Shown: positions 9,092 through 18,095, counted from the first letter of the stretch. The stretch: DNA of 33,729 nucleotides from Microbacteriaceae bacterium (GCA_947455435.1 CANGNZ010000009.1:1-33729); one strand, 5' to 3'. The notes: generated from the sequence alone by a model not told the origin. A program made the numbers and translations.

Positions 9092-9130
9092 TTGGCAAAC
9101 TGCAGTTGATTTTGCTCGGAGCTTTGCCAA
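9092..9130. repeat. Inverted repeat TTGGCAAA-N23-TTTGCCAA upstream of DUF1737 gene
   Basis: Perfect 8-bp arms at 9092-9099 and 9123-9130. Confidence 0.5.
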
Positions 9131-9139
9131 ACTCTAGTT

Positions 9140-9454
9140 ATGGCTACTACACGTAAAGCACCGGCAACGACCGCTGCAAAGACCACGACCACCCGCACCG
9201 CAGCAAGACCTGCTGCCCGACCTGCGGCTCGACCTGCAGCTCGCGCCGCAGCCCCTGCAAAGCCCGAGCCAAAGAAGGCATACCGCCTGCTAACTGGCAT
9301 CGACGACTCTGCTTTCTGCCAGAAGGTTTCAGACGCGCTGAAGGACGGCTACGAGCTTTACGGTTCGCCGTCGGTCACCTTCAACGGCAAAAACGTGATC
9401 GCTGCTCAGGCAGTGGTTCTAAAGAAGAAAGCTGCTAAAAAGAAGAAGAAGTAG
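9140..9454 (+). CDS. DUF1737-like protein with Ala/Pro/Arg repeat N-terminus and poly-Lys C-terminus
   Basis: N-term TTTTRTAARPAARPAARPAARAAAPAKPEPKK; core YRLLTGIDDSAFCQKVSDALKDGYELYGSPSVTFNGKNVIAAQAVV; C-term KKKAAKKKKK. Confidence 0.75.
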   Translation: MATTRKAPATTAAKTTTTRTAARPAARPAARPAARAAAPAKPEPKKAYRLLTGIDDSAFCQKVSDALKDGYELYGSPSVTFNGKNVIAAQAVVLKKKAAKKKKK

Positions 9455-11198
9455 CCTTCGCAAACTTTGCTTCGAGCACAACTCGTTTAGGCGAGTTACG
9501 GTTTGTAAGCGACCAATCAAGGGTCACCTCATCAAGCATTTCGGTGCCGAGGCTGGCCCTTGATTTCTTTGTTACGGGCTTGCCGTTGTTGCTGGCCCTA
9601 AAAATCACAAGCCCAGAAGGATCACTTAGCTCGATGGTGACATTGGTTGCATCGCCGTGGCGAACAGCATTGCCAACCGCTTCGCGCACGAGTTCATTAA
9701 TCGAACGAGCCAAACCAATGTCGGAATTCACCGAGTCGATGGCGGCGGCGCTGAAATCGAAGCGAAGCTCGCAAATTCCTTGCCAAGATTCGCTGATTTC
9801 CCTCAAAGCGTCTTCAAGTTTGAAGTTTTGACCAATGCCTGTCGAGATTGCCTTCAGCGCCCGCTTCATATCTTGGTGAACCAAACGAATGGTTTCTTCG
9901 TCAACGTTTTTGCCGTTCGCGATTCGGGCGATCGCCGCGGTGAGTGCGCTTTGCACGCGTCCGTGCAAAAGGTAAGCCCACTCTCGGCGAATCACCCAGA
10001 TTTGGGTGTCAACCCACTGCAGTTCGCGTTCGAGCTCCTGGTTGAACTCGTTTAGTTCGAGCTCAAACGAAACCCGCTCGTTGTCGACCAGCTTGGTGAA
10101 CCCGATGCCAACCACCAAGACGCCCATGATGAAAGCCGATTGGAGCGGCATGGCCGAAAGGTTGAGTTCGTTGGGCAAACTCCACTGAGTGAGCATCGAG
10201 AGGGGGATAGTGCTTGCCGCGCCGATTGCTGCCAACACTGCGGTTCCGGCAGCGAGCGGGATTGGTTGCAGTTTTGCAAACCAGCGAACAGACCCCTCGA
10301 GCAACAACCACAGCAAAATCGCCCCCACGAAGCTCAAGACCACCGACTTTTGGTCGGCGAGTGGAACAAAGGTTGAGAGGCAAAGCATCAAGGCGATTGC
10401 AAAGGTGACGCCGGGCGAAATGGCATGTGCAACCACAAACCTGCGCGGCAAGCCCAGTTGAATCGACTTCTTGGTTGGCACATTCGGCGTGACGCTCAGG
10501 GTCTTTTCGACTCGTTGGGCAAGTGAGCTACTCATCGGTCGAACCTCTTGGTTGATCAGTGCTCGAATCTTTTCGGCGGTCTTACCGATCTCGAGGGTTG
10601 ACTCTGTGGTCGAGGTGAGTGCTTTGTCGATCGCCTTCAGCCTCGGCACCAGGGTTTCGGTGGCAAGCTTTGCTATTTCATTTCTGGTTTTGTTAAGCGT
10701 TGCCGGAGCGGCCTTTCGAATGCTCAACAGTGCATCGCGGGTCTGCTTAAGTTTGGCGAGGATGTTGTGGTGCTCGACCGAAGCGCCGATCAGTCCGGCG
10801 CCAGCCACCGTTAGGACCAAGCCGGCCACCGCCCCACCACCGAGACGAAACCACCACTGGGGTTGGGTTGCCAAACCAAAGTTGGTGCTGAACAAACCGA
10901 TGGCCAAACCGCGAGCCACTCCAGCCGTTGCGCCGATGAAAAGAACCATTGCGACTTTAGTTTTTGGGTGCGGGTTGAGCGACTCGGCAAAAGGTTTGAG
11001 GCCGATCACCCAAACAAACAGGATGAACTGGCCGATCACCCAGCCGATAATCCAAAGTGTGAGCGACCCACCAAAACGTCGCGCGTCGAACAAGACGGTT
11101 GTGCCGAAGTAGACGAATGCCGCAATCCAGAAAGTCGGCCAGCCAAAGGCTTCGGGTAGGGCAAGGCGTCTGCCAAGTCGGCTAAAAAACGCTCCCAT
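9435..11198 (-). CDS. Membrane sensor histidine kinase (HisKA_3/HATPase_c-like)
   Basis: Multiple TM helices; ELVREAVGNAVRHGDATNVTIEL (N-box), SLGTEML; paired with LuxR-type response regulator. 3' end overlaps the convergent gene by 20 nt. Confidence 0.8.
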   Translation of the reverse strand: MGAFFSRLGRRLALPEAFGWPTFWIAAFVYFGTTVLFDARRFGGSLTLWIIGWVIGQFILFVWVIGLKPFAESLNPHPKTKVAMVLFIGATAGVARGLAIGLFSTNFGLATQPQWWFRLGGGAVAGLVLTVAGAGLIGASVEHHNILAKLKQTRDALLSIRKAAPATLNKTRNEIAKLATETLVPRLKAIDKALTSTTESTLEIGKTAEKIRALINQEVRPMSSSLAQRVEKTLSVTPNVPTKKSIQLGLPRRFVVAHAISPGVTFAIALMLCLSTFVPLADQKSVVLSFVGAILLWLLLEGSVRWFAKLQPIPLAAGTAVLAAIGAASTIPLSMLTQWSLPNELNLSAMPLQSAFIMGVLVVGIGFTKLVDNERVSFELELNEFNQELERELQWVDTQIWVIRREWAYLLHGRVQSALTAAIARIANGKNVDEETIRLVHQDMKRALKAISTGIGQNFKLEDALREISESWQGICELRFDFSAAAIDSVNSDIGLARSINELVREAVGNAVRHGDATNVTIELSDPSGLVIFRASNNGKPVTKKSRASLGTEMLDEVTLDWSLTNRNSPKRVVLEAKFAKATSSSF

Positions 11199-11204
11199 TG
11201 AAGG

Positions 11205-11855
11205 CTATTTGCCGTAGGGTAGCCCGGCGATTTTGATGTATTCGCGGGCGGCTGTGACGCGCGGGTTGCCGCCAGCCTCTGGGTCGATGCCAGCAGCCAA
11301 GAAGGCTCGCTTCACCAAGTTTTCTACCGCGCGAATCGAGGTTTCGCGTTCGGCGGCGATCTCGGTGTTCGACATTCCGAGCGCAACCATTTGCAGCACG
11401 GCAAGTTGTGAGCGCGAAACATCGGCCAGGGCGTGATGCTTTTTGTCGTCTCTAAAGTTTGCTCGAACCTTGTCGCGCAACGCAGCCTCAATTGCTTCGA
11501 GCACAACTCCGGGGTCGGCGATGCGCTCCTTGTTTAGGTAGGCGGCGTTTTTGGGAATCTTTTTGTTGTCGATGCCAACTACGCGAGGTTCTGGAATATG
11601 GGTCAAGAACACCAATGCGATGGTTGGTAGCTGCCGACGCAAGATCAGCGCTAGGTCGACCCCGGTGGGTCCGTCGCCTAGTTCGATGTCGAGCAAGGCT
11701 ACGTCGGGGTCAAAGTCTTTGACGGCTTTGCGAGCCTCGGCGGCTGAGCCCACGGCCTCAACTTGAAAGCCGTCACGTTCGAGGTTTGCCGCAATTAGCG
11801 AGCGCAGCAGTGGCTCATCTTCAACAATCAGCACTTTGCGGGCAAACACGGTCAT
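11205..11855 (-). CDS. Response regulator, REC + LuxR-type HTH
   Basis: VLIVEDEPLLRSLIAANLERDGF, DVALLDIEL, VFLTHI, YLNKE; C-term SRSQLAVLQMVALGMSNTEIAAERETSIRAVENLVKRAF. Confidence 0.9.
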   Translation of the reverse strand: MTVFARKVLIVEDEPLLRSLIAANLERDGFQVEAVGSAAEARKAVKDFDPDVALLDIELGDGPTGVDLALILRRQLPTIALVFLTHIPEPRVVGIDNKKIPKNAAYLNKERIADPGVVLEAIEAALRDKVRANFRDDKKHHALADVSRSQLAVLQMVALGMSNTEIAAERETSIRAVENLVKRAFLAAGIDPEAGGNPRVTAAREYIKIAGLPYGK

Positions 11856-11882
11856 GTTCCTATGTTCCCACCTCCCGAAAAG

Positions 11883-11949
11883 TTTTTGGGGCCAATATAC
11901 GCATGGGCGAACTATTGAGCCACTGAAAGTTTTGACTAGCCCCCAAAAA
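11883..11949. repeat. Inverted repeat TTTTTGGGG ... CCCCAAAAA in the RR/legB divergent intergenic region
   Basis: Perfect 9-bp arms at 11883-11891 and 11941-11949. Confidence 0.5.
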
Positions 11950-11961
11950 GGGCCTTTCGGC

Positions 11962-11967
11962 TAGAAT
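11962..11967 (+). promoter_or_regulatory. -10 element TAGAAT of legB, 8 nt before ATG 11976
   Basis: TAGAAT-TGGCAACC-ATG. Confidence 0.45.
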
Positions 11968-11975
11968 TGGCAACC

Positions 11976-12971
11976 ATGAAGGTCTTTCTTACTGGCGCTG
12001 ACGGTTTTATCGGTTCTCACCTTGCAGAGGAGTTGGTTCGTGCTGGCCACGAGGTCAAAGCACTTGCCATCTACAACTCGATCGGCTCATGGGGCTGGCT
12101 CGACACCTTGCCTGCCGAGGTGAAAAACAGCATGGAGGTCGTCATGGGCGACATCCGTGACCCGTACCACATGAACCAGTTGGTAAAAGGCCAGGACGCC
12201 GTGCTGCACCTCGCCGCCCTGATCGCGATTCCGTTCTCATACGTCGCACCAGACCTTTACGTGCAGACCAACATCACCGGCACGCTGAACCTCCTGAACG
12301 CCGCTCGCGATGCAGGCGTTGAGCGCTTCATTCACACCTCAACCTCTGAGGTTTACGGCACCGCCCAGTATGTACCGATGGACGAAGGCCACGTTCTTCA
12401 GGGCCAATCGCCTTATTCGGCTTCGAAGATTGGCGCCGACCAGATGGTTCGCGCCTTCTACTCTTCGTTCCAGCTACCGACGATCACCATTCGTCCGTTC
12501 AACACCTACGGCCCGCGCCAGTCGGCTCGCGCTGTGATTCCGACCATCATTTCGCAGCTTGCCGCCGGCAAGAAAGAGATCAACCTCGGTTCGCTAACCC
12601 CGACCCGCGACTTCACCTACGTAACCGACACCGCTAAGGGCTTCGAGAAGGCGCTGCACGCGACCACCGGTTTTGGCGAGGTCACCAACCTCGGTGTCGG
12701 CTTTGAGGTCACCATCGGTCAAACCTTCGATATCATCAACGACATCATGGGCGCGGGAGCGGTTGCTACCGAAGACCCGAACCGCGTTCGCCCGAAGAAC
12801 TCTGAGGTTGAGCGCCTGTTCTCAGACAACACCAAGGCAAAGAGCGTTTTGCAGTGGGAGCCAGAGATCAAGGGCGTCGACGGGTTCCGTGCCGGCCTTG
12901 AGAAGACCGTTGAGTGGTTCACCGACCCTGTAAACCTAGCCAAGTACCGCCCAGACGAGTACACCGTCTAA
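11976..12971 (+). CDS. legB: NAD-dependent NDP-GlcNAc 4,6-dehydratase LegB
   Basis: MKVFLTGADGFIGSHLAEELVRAGHEVKALAIYNSIGSWGWLD...FIHTSTSEVYGTAQYVPMDEGHVLQGQSPYSASKIGADQM (extended SDR); first gene of the nonulosonate cluster. Confidence 0.85.
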   Translation: MKVFLTGADGFIGSHLAEELVRAGHEVKALAIYNSIGSWGWLDTLPAEVKNSMEVVMGDIRDPYHMNQLVKGQDAVLHLAALIAIPFSYVAPDLYVQTNITGTLNLLNAARDAGVERFIHTSTSEVYGTAQYVPMDEGHVLQGQSPYSASKIGADQMVRAFYSSFQLPTITIRPFNTYGPRQSARAVIPTIISQLAAGKKEINLGSLTPTRDFTYVTDTAKGFEKALHATTGFGEVTNLGVGFEVTIGQTFDIINDIMGAGAVATEDPNRVRPKNSEVERLFSDNTKAKSVLQWEPEIKGVDGFRAGLEKTVEWFTDPVNLAKYRPDEYTV

Positions 12972-14137
12972 TGGCAATCGACGCTGCAGACTTTGTCGCC
13001 CGAATTCGCTCGGTCGTCGGTGAGTCTGCGACCCCGATCGGCTTGCATGAGCCTGAACTTGGCGAGCTCGACAAGCAGTACCTGAACGAGTGCATCGACT
13101 CGACCTTTGTTTCATCGGTAGGTGCGTTCATTCCGGAGTTCGAACAGCGCATGCAAGAAATCACCGGGGCAAAGTACGCAATTGCGGCATCAAACGGAAC
13201 CTCTGCTCTGCACATCGCGCTTTACGTTGTTGGCGTTGAGGCTGGCGACGAAGTCATGGTGCCGAGCCTTTCGTTTGTGGCAACCGCAAACGCAGTTGCT
13301 CACGCAGGGGCTGTGCCGCACTTCATCGACAGCGAATACGCAACTCTTGGCATGAGCCCTGAGGCGCTTCGCACCCGACTTTCGCAGATGAAGCGCGAAG
13401 GCGGCAAGGTTTTCAACCCAGAGACTGGCGCTCGCATCGCAGCGATTTCGCCGATGCACGCACTCGGTCACCCGGTGCGAATCAAAGAGATCGTTGCCAT
13501 TGCCGACGAGTTCGGGATTCCGGTTGTCGAGGACGCCGCCGAATCGCTCGGTTCGTACGTCGACGGCCAGCACACCGGCACATTCGGACTCACCGGCATG
13601 ATCTCTTTCAATGGCAACAAGATTGTCACCACAGGCGGTGGCGGAGTGATTTTGACCAACGATGATGCTATCGGCAAGCGCGCAAAGCACATCACCACCA
13701 CGGCCAAGCTGCCGCACAAGTGGGAGTTTGAGCACGACGAGCTCGCCTGGAACTACCGCATGACCAACCTGACCGCCGCTCTCGGCATGGCTCAGTTGCA
13801 AAAGCTAAACGGCTTCATGGCCGAGAAGCGAATCATCGCGGAGCGCTACGCGGCAGCCTTCGAAGGGTTTGAGGGCGCAAAGTTTGTTGCCGAACCAGCC
13901 GGCACCACCTCGAACTACTGGCTCTGCGCGGTGCAACTGGACGAGCCTTCGCTAGAGCAGCGTGATGCCTTGCTGCAGGCCTGCCACGACGCAGGCATTC
14001 TCGCTCGCCCAATGTGGAACCTGCTGCACAAACAGCGCATGTACAACACCGCGCCAGCAGCTGACCTCGAGGTCGCCACCGCTCTACACGCCTCGCTGAT
14101 TTGCCTGCCGAGCACCCCTCGCCTGGCCAGAAGGTAG
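12971..14137 (+). CDS. legC: PLP-dependent aminotransferase LegC (DegT/DnrJ/EryC1/StrS family)
   Basis: AASNGTSALHIALYVVGVEAGDEVMVPSLSFVATANAV, EDAAESLGSYVDGQHTGTFG, SFNGNKIVTTGGGG (PLP Lys); TAATG overlap with legB. Confidence 0.85.
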   Translation: MAIDAADFVARIRSVVGESATPIGLHEPELGELDKQYLNECIDSTFVSSVGAFIPEFEQRMQEITGAKYAIAASNGTSALHIALYVVGVEAGDEVMVPSLSFVATANAVAHAGAVPHFIDSEYATLGMSPEALRTRLSQMKREGGKVFNPETGARIAAISPMHALGHPVRIKEIVAIADEFGIPVVEDAAESLGSYVDGQHTGTFGLTGMISFNGNKIVTTGGGGVILTNDDAIGKRAKHITTTAKLPHKWEFEHDELAWNYRMTNLTAALGMAQLQKLNGFMAEKRIIAERYAAAFEGFEGAKFVAEPAGTTSNYWLCAVQLDEPSLEQRDALLQACHDAGILARPMWNLLHKQRMYNTAPAADLEVATALHASLICLPSTPRLARR

Positions 14138-14142
14138 TCAAC

Positions 14143-15315
14143 TTGGCTCGCAAGATTGCAGTGATGACGGGCACCCGAGCAGACTTCGGGTTGCTTCGAA
14201 ACCTCATCGCCGAACTTGCCTCGCGCCAAGACACCGAACTTCAGCTAATCGTCACCGGATCGCACCTGAGTGCCGCCCACGGCATGACCATCGGCGAGGT
14301 CAAGGCAGCGGGTTTCGACATCGCCGCTGAGGTAGCTATTTGGGGTGAGTCTGATTCTTCGCTTGATGCAGCGGTTGACACCGGCGAGGCAATCGCCAAA
14401 TTTGCTCGCACGCTAAGCGAACTAAACCCAGACGTAGTCGTGGTTCTAGGCGATCGCTTGGAGGCCTTCGCAATGGCGGCTGCGGCAACCGTTCTGCTGA
14501 TTCCGGTAGCGCACGTCCACGGCGGCGAACTCACCGAAGGTGCGATGGACGACGCGCTTCGCCACTCGATCACCAAGCTTTCTTACCTGCACTTCACCAC
14601 CACAGAGGGCCACCGCCATCGTGTTGAACGCCTTGGCGAAGCACCAGACCGAGTTTTCAACTTTGGCGCACCCGTGCTCGACGCACTCGAGTCGCTCGAG
14701 CTGTTGAGTCGCGAAGAAGTTGCCGAGCGATTTGGCATTCGCTTCGCCGAGAAAAACGTGATGATGACTTTTCACCCTGCGGCCTTCGACGAAGCGCCAG
14801 CTCAAGAACTCATCGACGAACTGCTCGCAGCAATGGGCGACTTTGCCGACCAAGACGGCGCGCACCTGATCATCACCGGCACCAACAACGACATCGGCTC
14901 GGCCGAGGTTCGCGCGGCCATCGCGGCATTCGCCGCCGCTCGACCCGAGCAAGTTGACTACGTCGAGTCGTTCGGCCAGCTCGGCTACCTGAGCGCAATG
15001 AAGCAGATGAGCGTCGTAACCGGCAACTCGTCTTCGACAGTCTTGGAGGCTCCAGTTCTCGGTGTGCCGGCCGTCCTAGTTGGTAATCGCCAAGAGGGCC
15101 GCCCGCTCTCGGCGAGCGTGCTCAAGCCGGTCGCGAAACGCGCAGACATTCTTGCCGCGCTAAAGCACGCGGTCAGTGACGAGTTTTTGCAACACATCGA
15201 CGGGGTCGGCACGCCTTTCGGCAAGCCCGGCTTTGCAAAAAAGGCAGCCGAAGTTTTGGCAACCTACGAGATCCCCAAACCACCAAAGAAGAAATTCTGG
15301 CAGGAGTCACATTGA
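14143..15315 (+). CDS. legG: UDP-N-acetylglucosamine 2-epimerase (hydrolysing), LegG/NeuC type (TTG start)
   Basis: ARKIAVMTGTRADFGLLRNLIAEL...VVVLGDRLEAFAMAAAATVLLIPVAHVHGGELTEGAMDDALRHSITKLSYLHFTTTEGHRHRVERLGE. Confidence 0.9.
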   Translation: MARKIAVMTGTRADFGLLRNLIAELASRQDTELQLIVTGSHLSAAHGMTIGEVKAAGFDIAAEVAIWGESDSSLDAAVDTGEAIAKFARTLSELNPDVVVVLGDRLEAFAMAAAATVLLIPVAHVHGGELTEGAMDDALRHSITKLSYLHFTTTEGHRHRVERLGEAPDRVFNFGAPVLDALESLELLSREEVAERFGIRFAEKNVMMTFHPAAFDEAPAQELIDELLAAMGDFADQDGAHLIITGTNNDIGSAEVRAAIAAFAAARPEQVDYVESFGQLGYLSAMKQMSVVTGNSSSTVLEAPVLGVPAVLVGNRQEGRPLSASVLKPVAKRADILAALKHAVSDEFLQHIDGVGTPFGKPGFAKKAAEVLATYEIPKPPKKKFWQESH

Positions 15316-16406
15316 GTGAGAAAGTACTGATCATCGCCGAGGCCGGAGTGAACCACAACGGTTCGCTCGAGAAGGCAATCGAAATGGTTGAGGTAGCGAT
15401 CAAGGCTGGCGCCGACATCGTCAAGTTTCAAACCTTCTCGGCAGACAAGTTGGCTCGCAAAGACGCGCAGCTCGCCGAGTACCAGAAGACCGGCGACGGC
15501 GACACCCGCACCCAGTGGGATCTTCTAAAGGGTCTCGAACTGAGCCACTCGGAGTTCACCGCAATTCGCGACCACTGCAAAAAGCGTGGCATCGGCTTTT
15601 TGTCGACAGGCTTTGACTTGGACGAACTCGCGTTCCTGATCGACGAACTACACATTCCGCTGGTCAAGGTGGCCTCAGGAGACCTAACCTTTGCCCCGAT
15701 GCTGGTTGAGGCTGGCCTCGCCAACCTGCCGACCATTCTTTCGACCGGTATGGCCAACCTCGAAGAGATCGAGCGTTCGATCAAGTTCATCGCCTTCGGT
15801 TACGCGGTTTCAAACGGCCTCGTTTCGGCAGAGCTAAAGCCAACGGCTGATGCACTCGAAAACACCTTCAAGTTGCCTGCGCTTCGCCCGATTCTCGAAG
15901 AGAAGCTGACTATTCTGCACTGCACCACGCAGTACCCGGCCGAGCTAGACATTCTGAACCTGCAGGCAATTCGCGTCATCGCCGAGCGCTTTGGGCTAAA
16001 GGTCGGTTACTCGGACCACTCGGCCGGCACCCTGGCCTCGGTTGTAGCCGTTTCACTCGGCGCCACCGTGATCGAGAAGCACTTCACCCTCGACAAGTCG
16101 ATGGAAGGCCCAGACCACGCTGCGTCTCTTGACCCTGCCGAGCTAACCGAACTGGTCAGTCTGATTCGCCAGGCTTCGACCGCGATGGGCGAGCCGGTCA
16201 AGGAGTGCCAGCCAATTGAGGTTTCAAACCGTGCAGCAGTTCGGCGCTCACTGGTAGCCACCCGCCAGATCAAGGCCGGTGAGGTGTTCACCGAGGCAGA
16301 CCTCGAATGCCGTCGCCCAGGCGCTGGCCGCACCTCGTTCGACTTCTACGAAGTGATCGGCACAGCCGCGAGCCAAGACTTCGAGGTTGGCGACTACGTT
16401 GGCTAA
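15312..16406 (+). CDS. legI: N,N'-diacetyllegionaminate synthase (NeuB family, C-terminal SAF domain; TTG start)
   Basis: VLIIAEAGVNHNGSLEKAIEMVEVAIKAGADIVKFQTFSADKLARKDAQLAEYQ...KVGYSDHSAGTLASVVAVSLGATVIEKHFTLDKSMEGPDHAASL; TTGA overlap with legG. Confidence 0.93.
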   Translation: MSEKVLIIAEAGVNHNGSLEKAIEMVEVAIKAGADIVKFQTFSADKLARKDAQLAEYQKTGDGDTRTQWDLLKGLELSHSEFTAIRDHCKKRGIGFLSTGFDLDELAFLIDELHIPLVKVASGDLTFAPMLVEAGLANLPTILSTGMANLEEIERSIKFIAFGYAVSNGLVSAELKPTADALENTFKLPALRPILEEKLTILHCTTQYPAELDILNLQAIRVIAERFGLKVGYSDHSAGTLASVVAVSLGATVIEKHFTLDKSMEGPDHAASLDPAELTELVSLIRQASTAMGEPVKECQPIEVSNRAAVRRSLVATRQIKAGEVFTEADLECRRPGAGRTSFDFYEVIGTAASQDFEVGDYVG

Positions 16407-17037
16407 AACACCTCTACTCGTAATGCTCGGCGCCGGCGGTCACGCTCGCGTCTTGCAAGAGCTGCTTGCCGAAAAGGGTCACACCCTGCACGGCTACGTG
16501 GCTCCAGAGGAGAGCACCGAGTTTGAAGGCAACTGGCTTGGCGGTGACGACACCTTCGCAACCGGCGACCCATCGCAGTACCTGTTACTAAACGGGGTTG
16601 GTTCGGTTGGCTCGACCAAGGTTCGCACCAAGGTTTTCGAAAACTACAAAAAACTTGGTTACAACTTTTTGGCCATCGAATCCAACGACTCAATCGTTGC
16701 CCCCAGCGCCGTCGTCTTAGAGGGCGTGCAGGTAATGCGCGGAGCGGTAATCAACACCGCAGCTATTGTCGAAGAAAACACCATCATCAACACCGGGGCG
16801 ATCGTTGAGCACGACAACCTGATCGGGCAAAACTGCCACGTCTCGGTTGGCGCCACGCTTTGCGGCGACGTCCGCGTTGGTTCTGGCAGCCACATCGGTG
16901 CCGGTGCAACCGTTATTCAGGGCGTCAAAATTGGCCAAAACTGTATCATTGGGGCAGGTGCGACGGTTATCGCCGACGTGCCAGACAACCACACGGCTGT
17001 CGGTGTTCCAGCAAAAAACCGACCGAATAAGGCTTAG
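16399..17037 (+). CDS. PglD/NeuD-type sugar acetyltransferase, candidate LegH (TTG start, alternative TTG 16387)
   Basis: N-term LLVMLGAGGHARVLQELL; left-handed beta-helix hexapeptides GVQVMRGAVINTAAIVEENTIINTGAIVEHDNLIG; AVGVPAKNRP. Confidence 0.85.
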   Translation: MAKTPLLVMLGAGGHARVLQELLAEKGHTLHGYVAPEESTEFEGNWLGGDDTFATGDPSQYLLLNGVGSVGSTKVRTKVFENYKKLGYNFLAIESNDSIVAPSAVVLEGVQVMRGAVINTAAIVEENTIINTGAIVEHDNLIGQNCHVSVGATLCGDVRVGSGSHIGAGATVIQGVKIGQNCIIGAGATVIADVPDNHTAVGVPAKNRPNKA

Positions 17038-17039
17038 CA

Positions 17040-18095
17040 ATGTTCACCAAACTACAAGACCTGATGGTTGGCAAAGACGCGTCGATTTTCGACACAATCA
17101 CAGCCATTTCGGCCGGCACCAAGCAGATTGCGCTCGTGGTTGACTCAGAACACAAACTCCTCGGCACAGTGACCGATGGCGATGTTCGCCGCGGCCTTCT
17201 TCGTGGCCTCACCATGGACGCAAACGTGACCGAGGTAATGAACACCAAGCCGCACACCGCATCGGTGAACGACGACCCGCGCGAAGTTCTAGAGCGTGAG
17301 CTGCAGCACCTGATTCACCAGATTCCGGTTATCGACGAAGCTGGCGTGGTTGTTGGCCTGCTAACCGAGACCGACCTGGTTCAGCAAGACGTAACCAGCA
17401 CCCCGGTGGTTTTGATGGCAGGCGGCAAAGGGGTGCGTCTTTACCCGCTAACCGTCGAAACCCCGAAGCCGATGCTTAAAATTGGCGACACCCCGATTCT
17501 CGAAATCATCATTCGCAAGCTTCACGCGCAGGGTTTCAGAAACATCTACATTTCGGTGAACTACCTTGCCGAAAAAATCGAAGAGCACATCAAGGACGGC
17601 GCCTGGCTCGGAGTCAACGTCACATACCTTTACGAAGACAAGCCGCTCGGCACCGCTGGCGCGATGGGTCAACTTCGAGGAAAGCTCCAAGAGCCTTTCG
17701 TTGTTATGAACTCAGACCTGCTAACCAACGTTGACTTCAGGCAGCTGGTGCGTTTTCACAAGAAGACCGGAGCTAAGGCGACACTGGGTGTTCGCGAATA
17801 CTCGTTCCAGATTCCTTACGGCGTAGTAAACATCGAAGGCACCGAGGTCACCTCGATCAGCGAAAAGCCGCTGCACCGAAGCATGGTGTCTGCGGGTATT
17901 TATACGCTCGACCCGTGGGCGCTAGAACTGGTGCCAGAAGGCGAGTACTGCGACATGCCAACCCTGCTAGACAAGGTGCGCACCGACGGCGAAAAGGTTT
18001 CGGCGTTCCCAATCCACGAGTCTTGGCTCGATATCGGTCGCCATGACGACCTCGACGAGGCTCGCAACAACCACGCGCAGTGGCTCGACTACTAG
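17040..18095 (+). CDS. ptmE: CBS-domain nucleotidyltransferase, PtmE-like (glucosamine-1-phosphate guanylyltransferase candidate)
   Basis: Two N-terminal CBS motifs (TDGDVRRGLLRG; EVLERELQHLIHQIPVIDEAGVVVGLLTETDL), then VVLMAGGKGVRLYPLTVETPKPMLKIGDTPILEIIIRKL. Confidence 0.75.
   Translation: MFTKLQDLMVGKDASIFDTITAISAGTKQIALVVDSEHKLLGTVTDGDVRRGLLRGLTMDANVTEVMNTKPHTASVNDDPREVLERELQHLIHQIPVIDEAGVVVGLLTETDLVQQDVTSTPVVLMAGGKGVRLYPLTVETPKPMLKIGDTPILEIIIRKLHAQGFRNIYISVNYLAEKIEEHIKDGAWLGVNVTYLYEDKPLGTAGAMGQLRGKLQEPFVVMNSDLLTNVDFRQLVRFHKKTGAKATLGVREYSFQIPYGVVNIEGTEVTSISEKPLHRSMVSAGIYTLDPWALELVPEGEYCDMPTLLDKVRTDGEKVSAFPIHESWLDIGRHDDLDEARNNHAQWLDY

Noticed and set aside
9025-9300. Ala/Gly/Val-rich antisense ORF over the DUF1737 gene
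   Set aside because: Composition is explained by the reverse complement of the Ala/Arg/Pro repeat region; the sense protein has a recognisable domain.
9952-9967. Inverted repeat TGCACG-CGTC-CGTGCA
   Set aside because: Lies within conserved coding sequence of the kinase H-box region; most likely coincidental codon choice.
10471-11112. 213-aa plus-strand ORF opposite the histidine kinase
   Set aside because: Antisense shadow; the minus strand encodes a coherent membrane kinase with HATPase motifs.
14101-14142. ORF-track start of legG at TTG 14101
   Set aside because: It overlaps the legC end, whereas TTG 14143 gives the expected NeuC-type N-terminus (ARKIAVMTGTRADFG).
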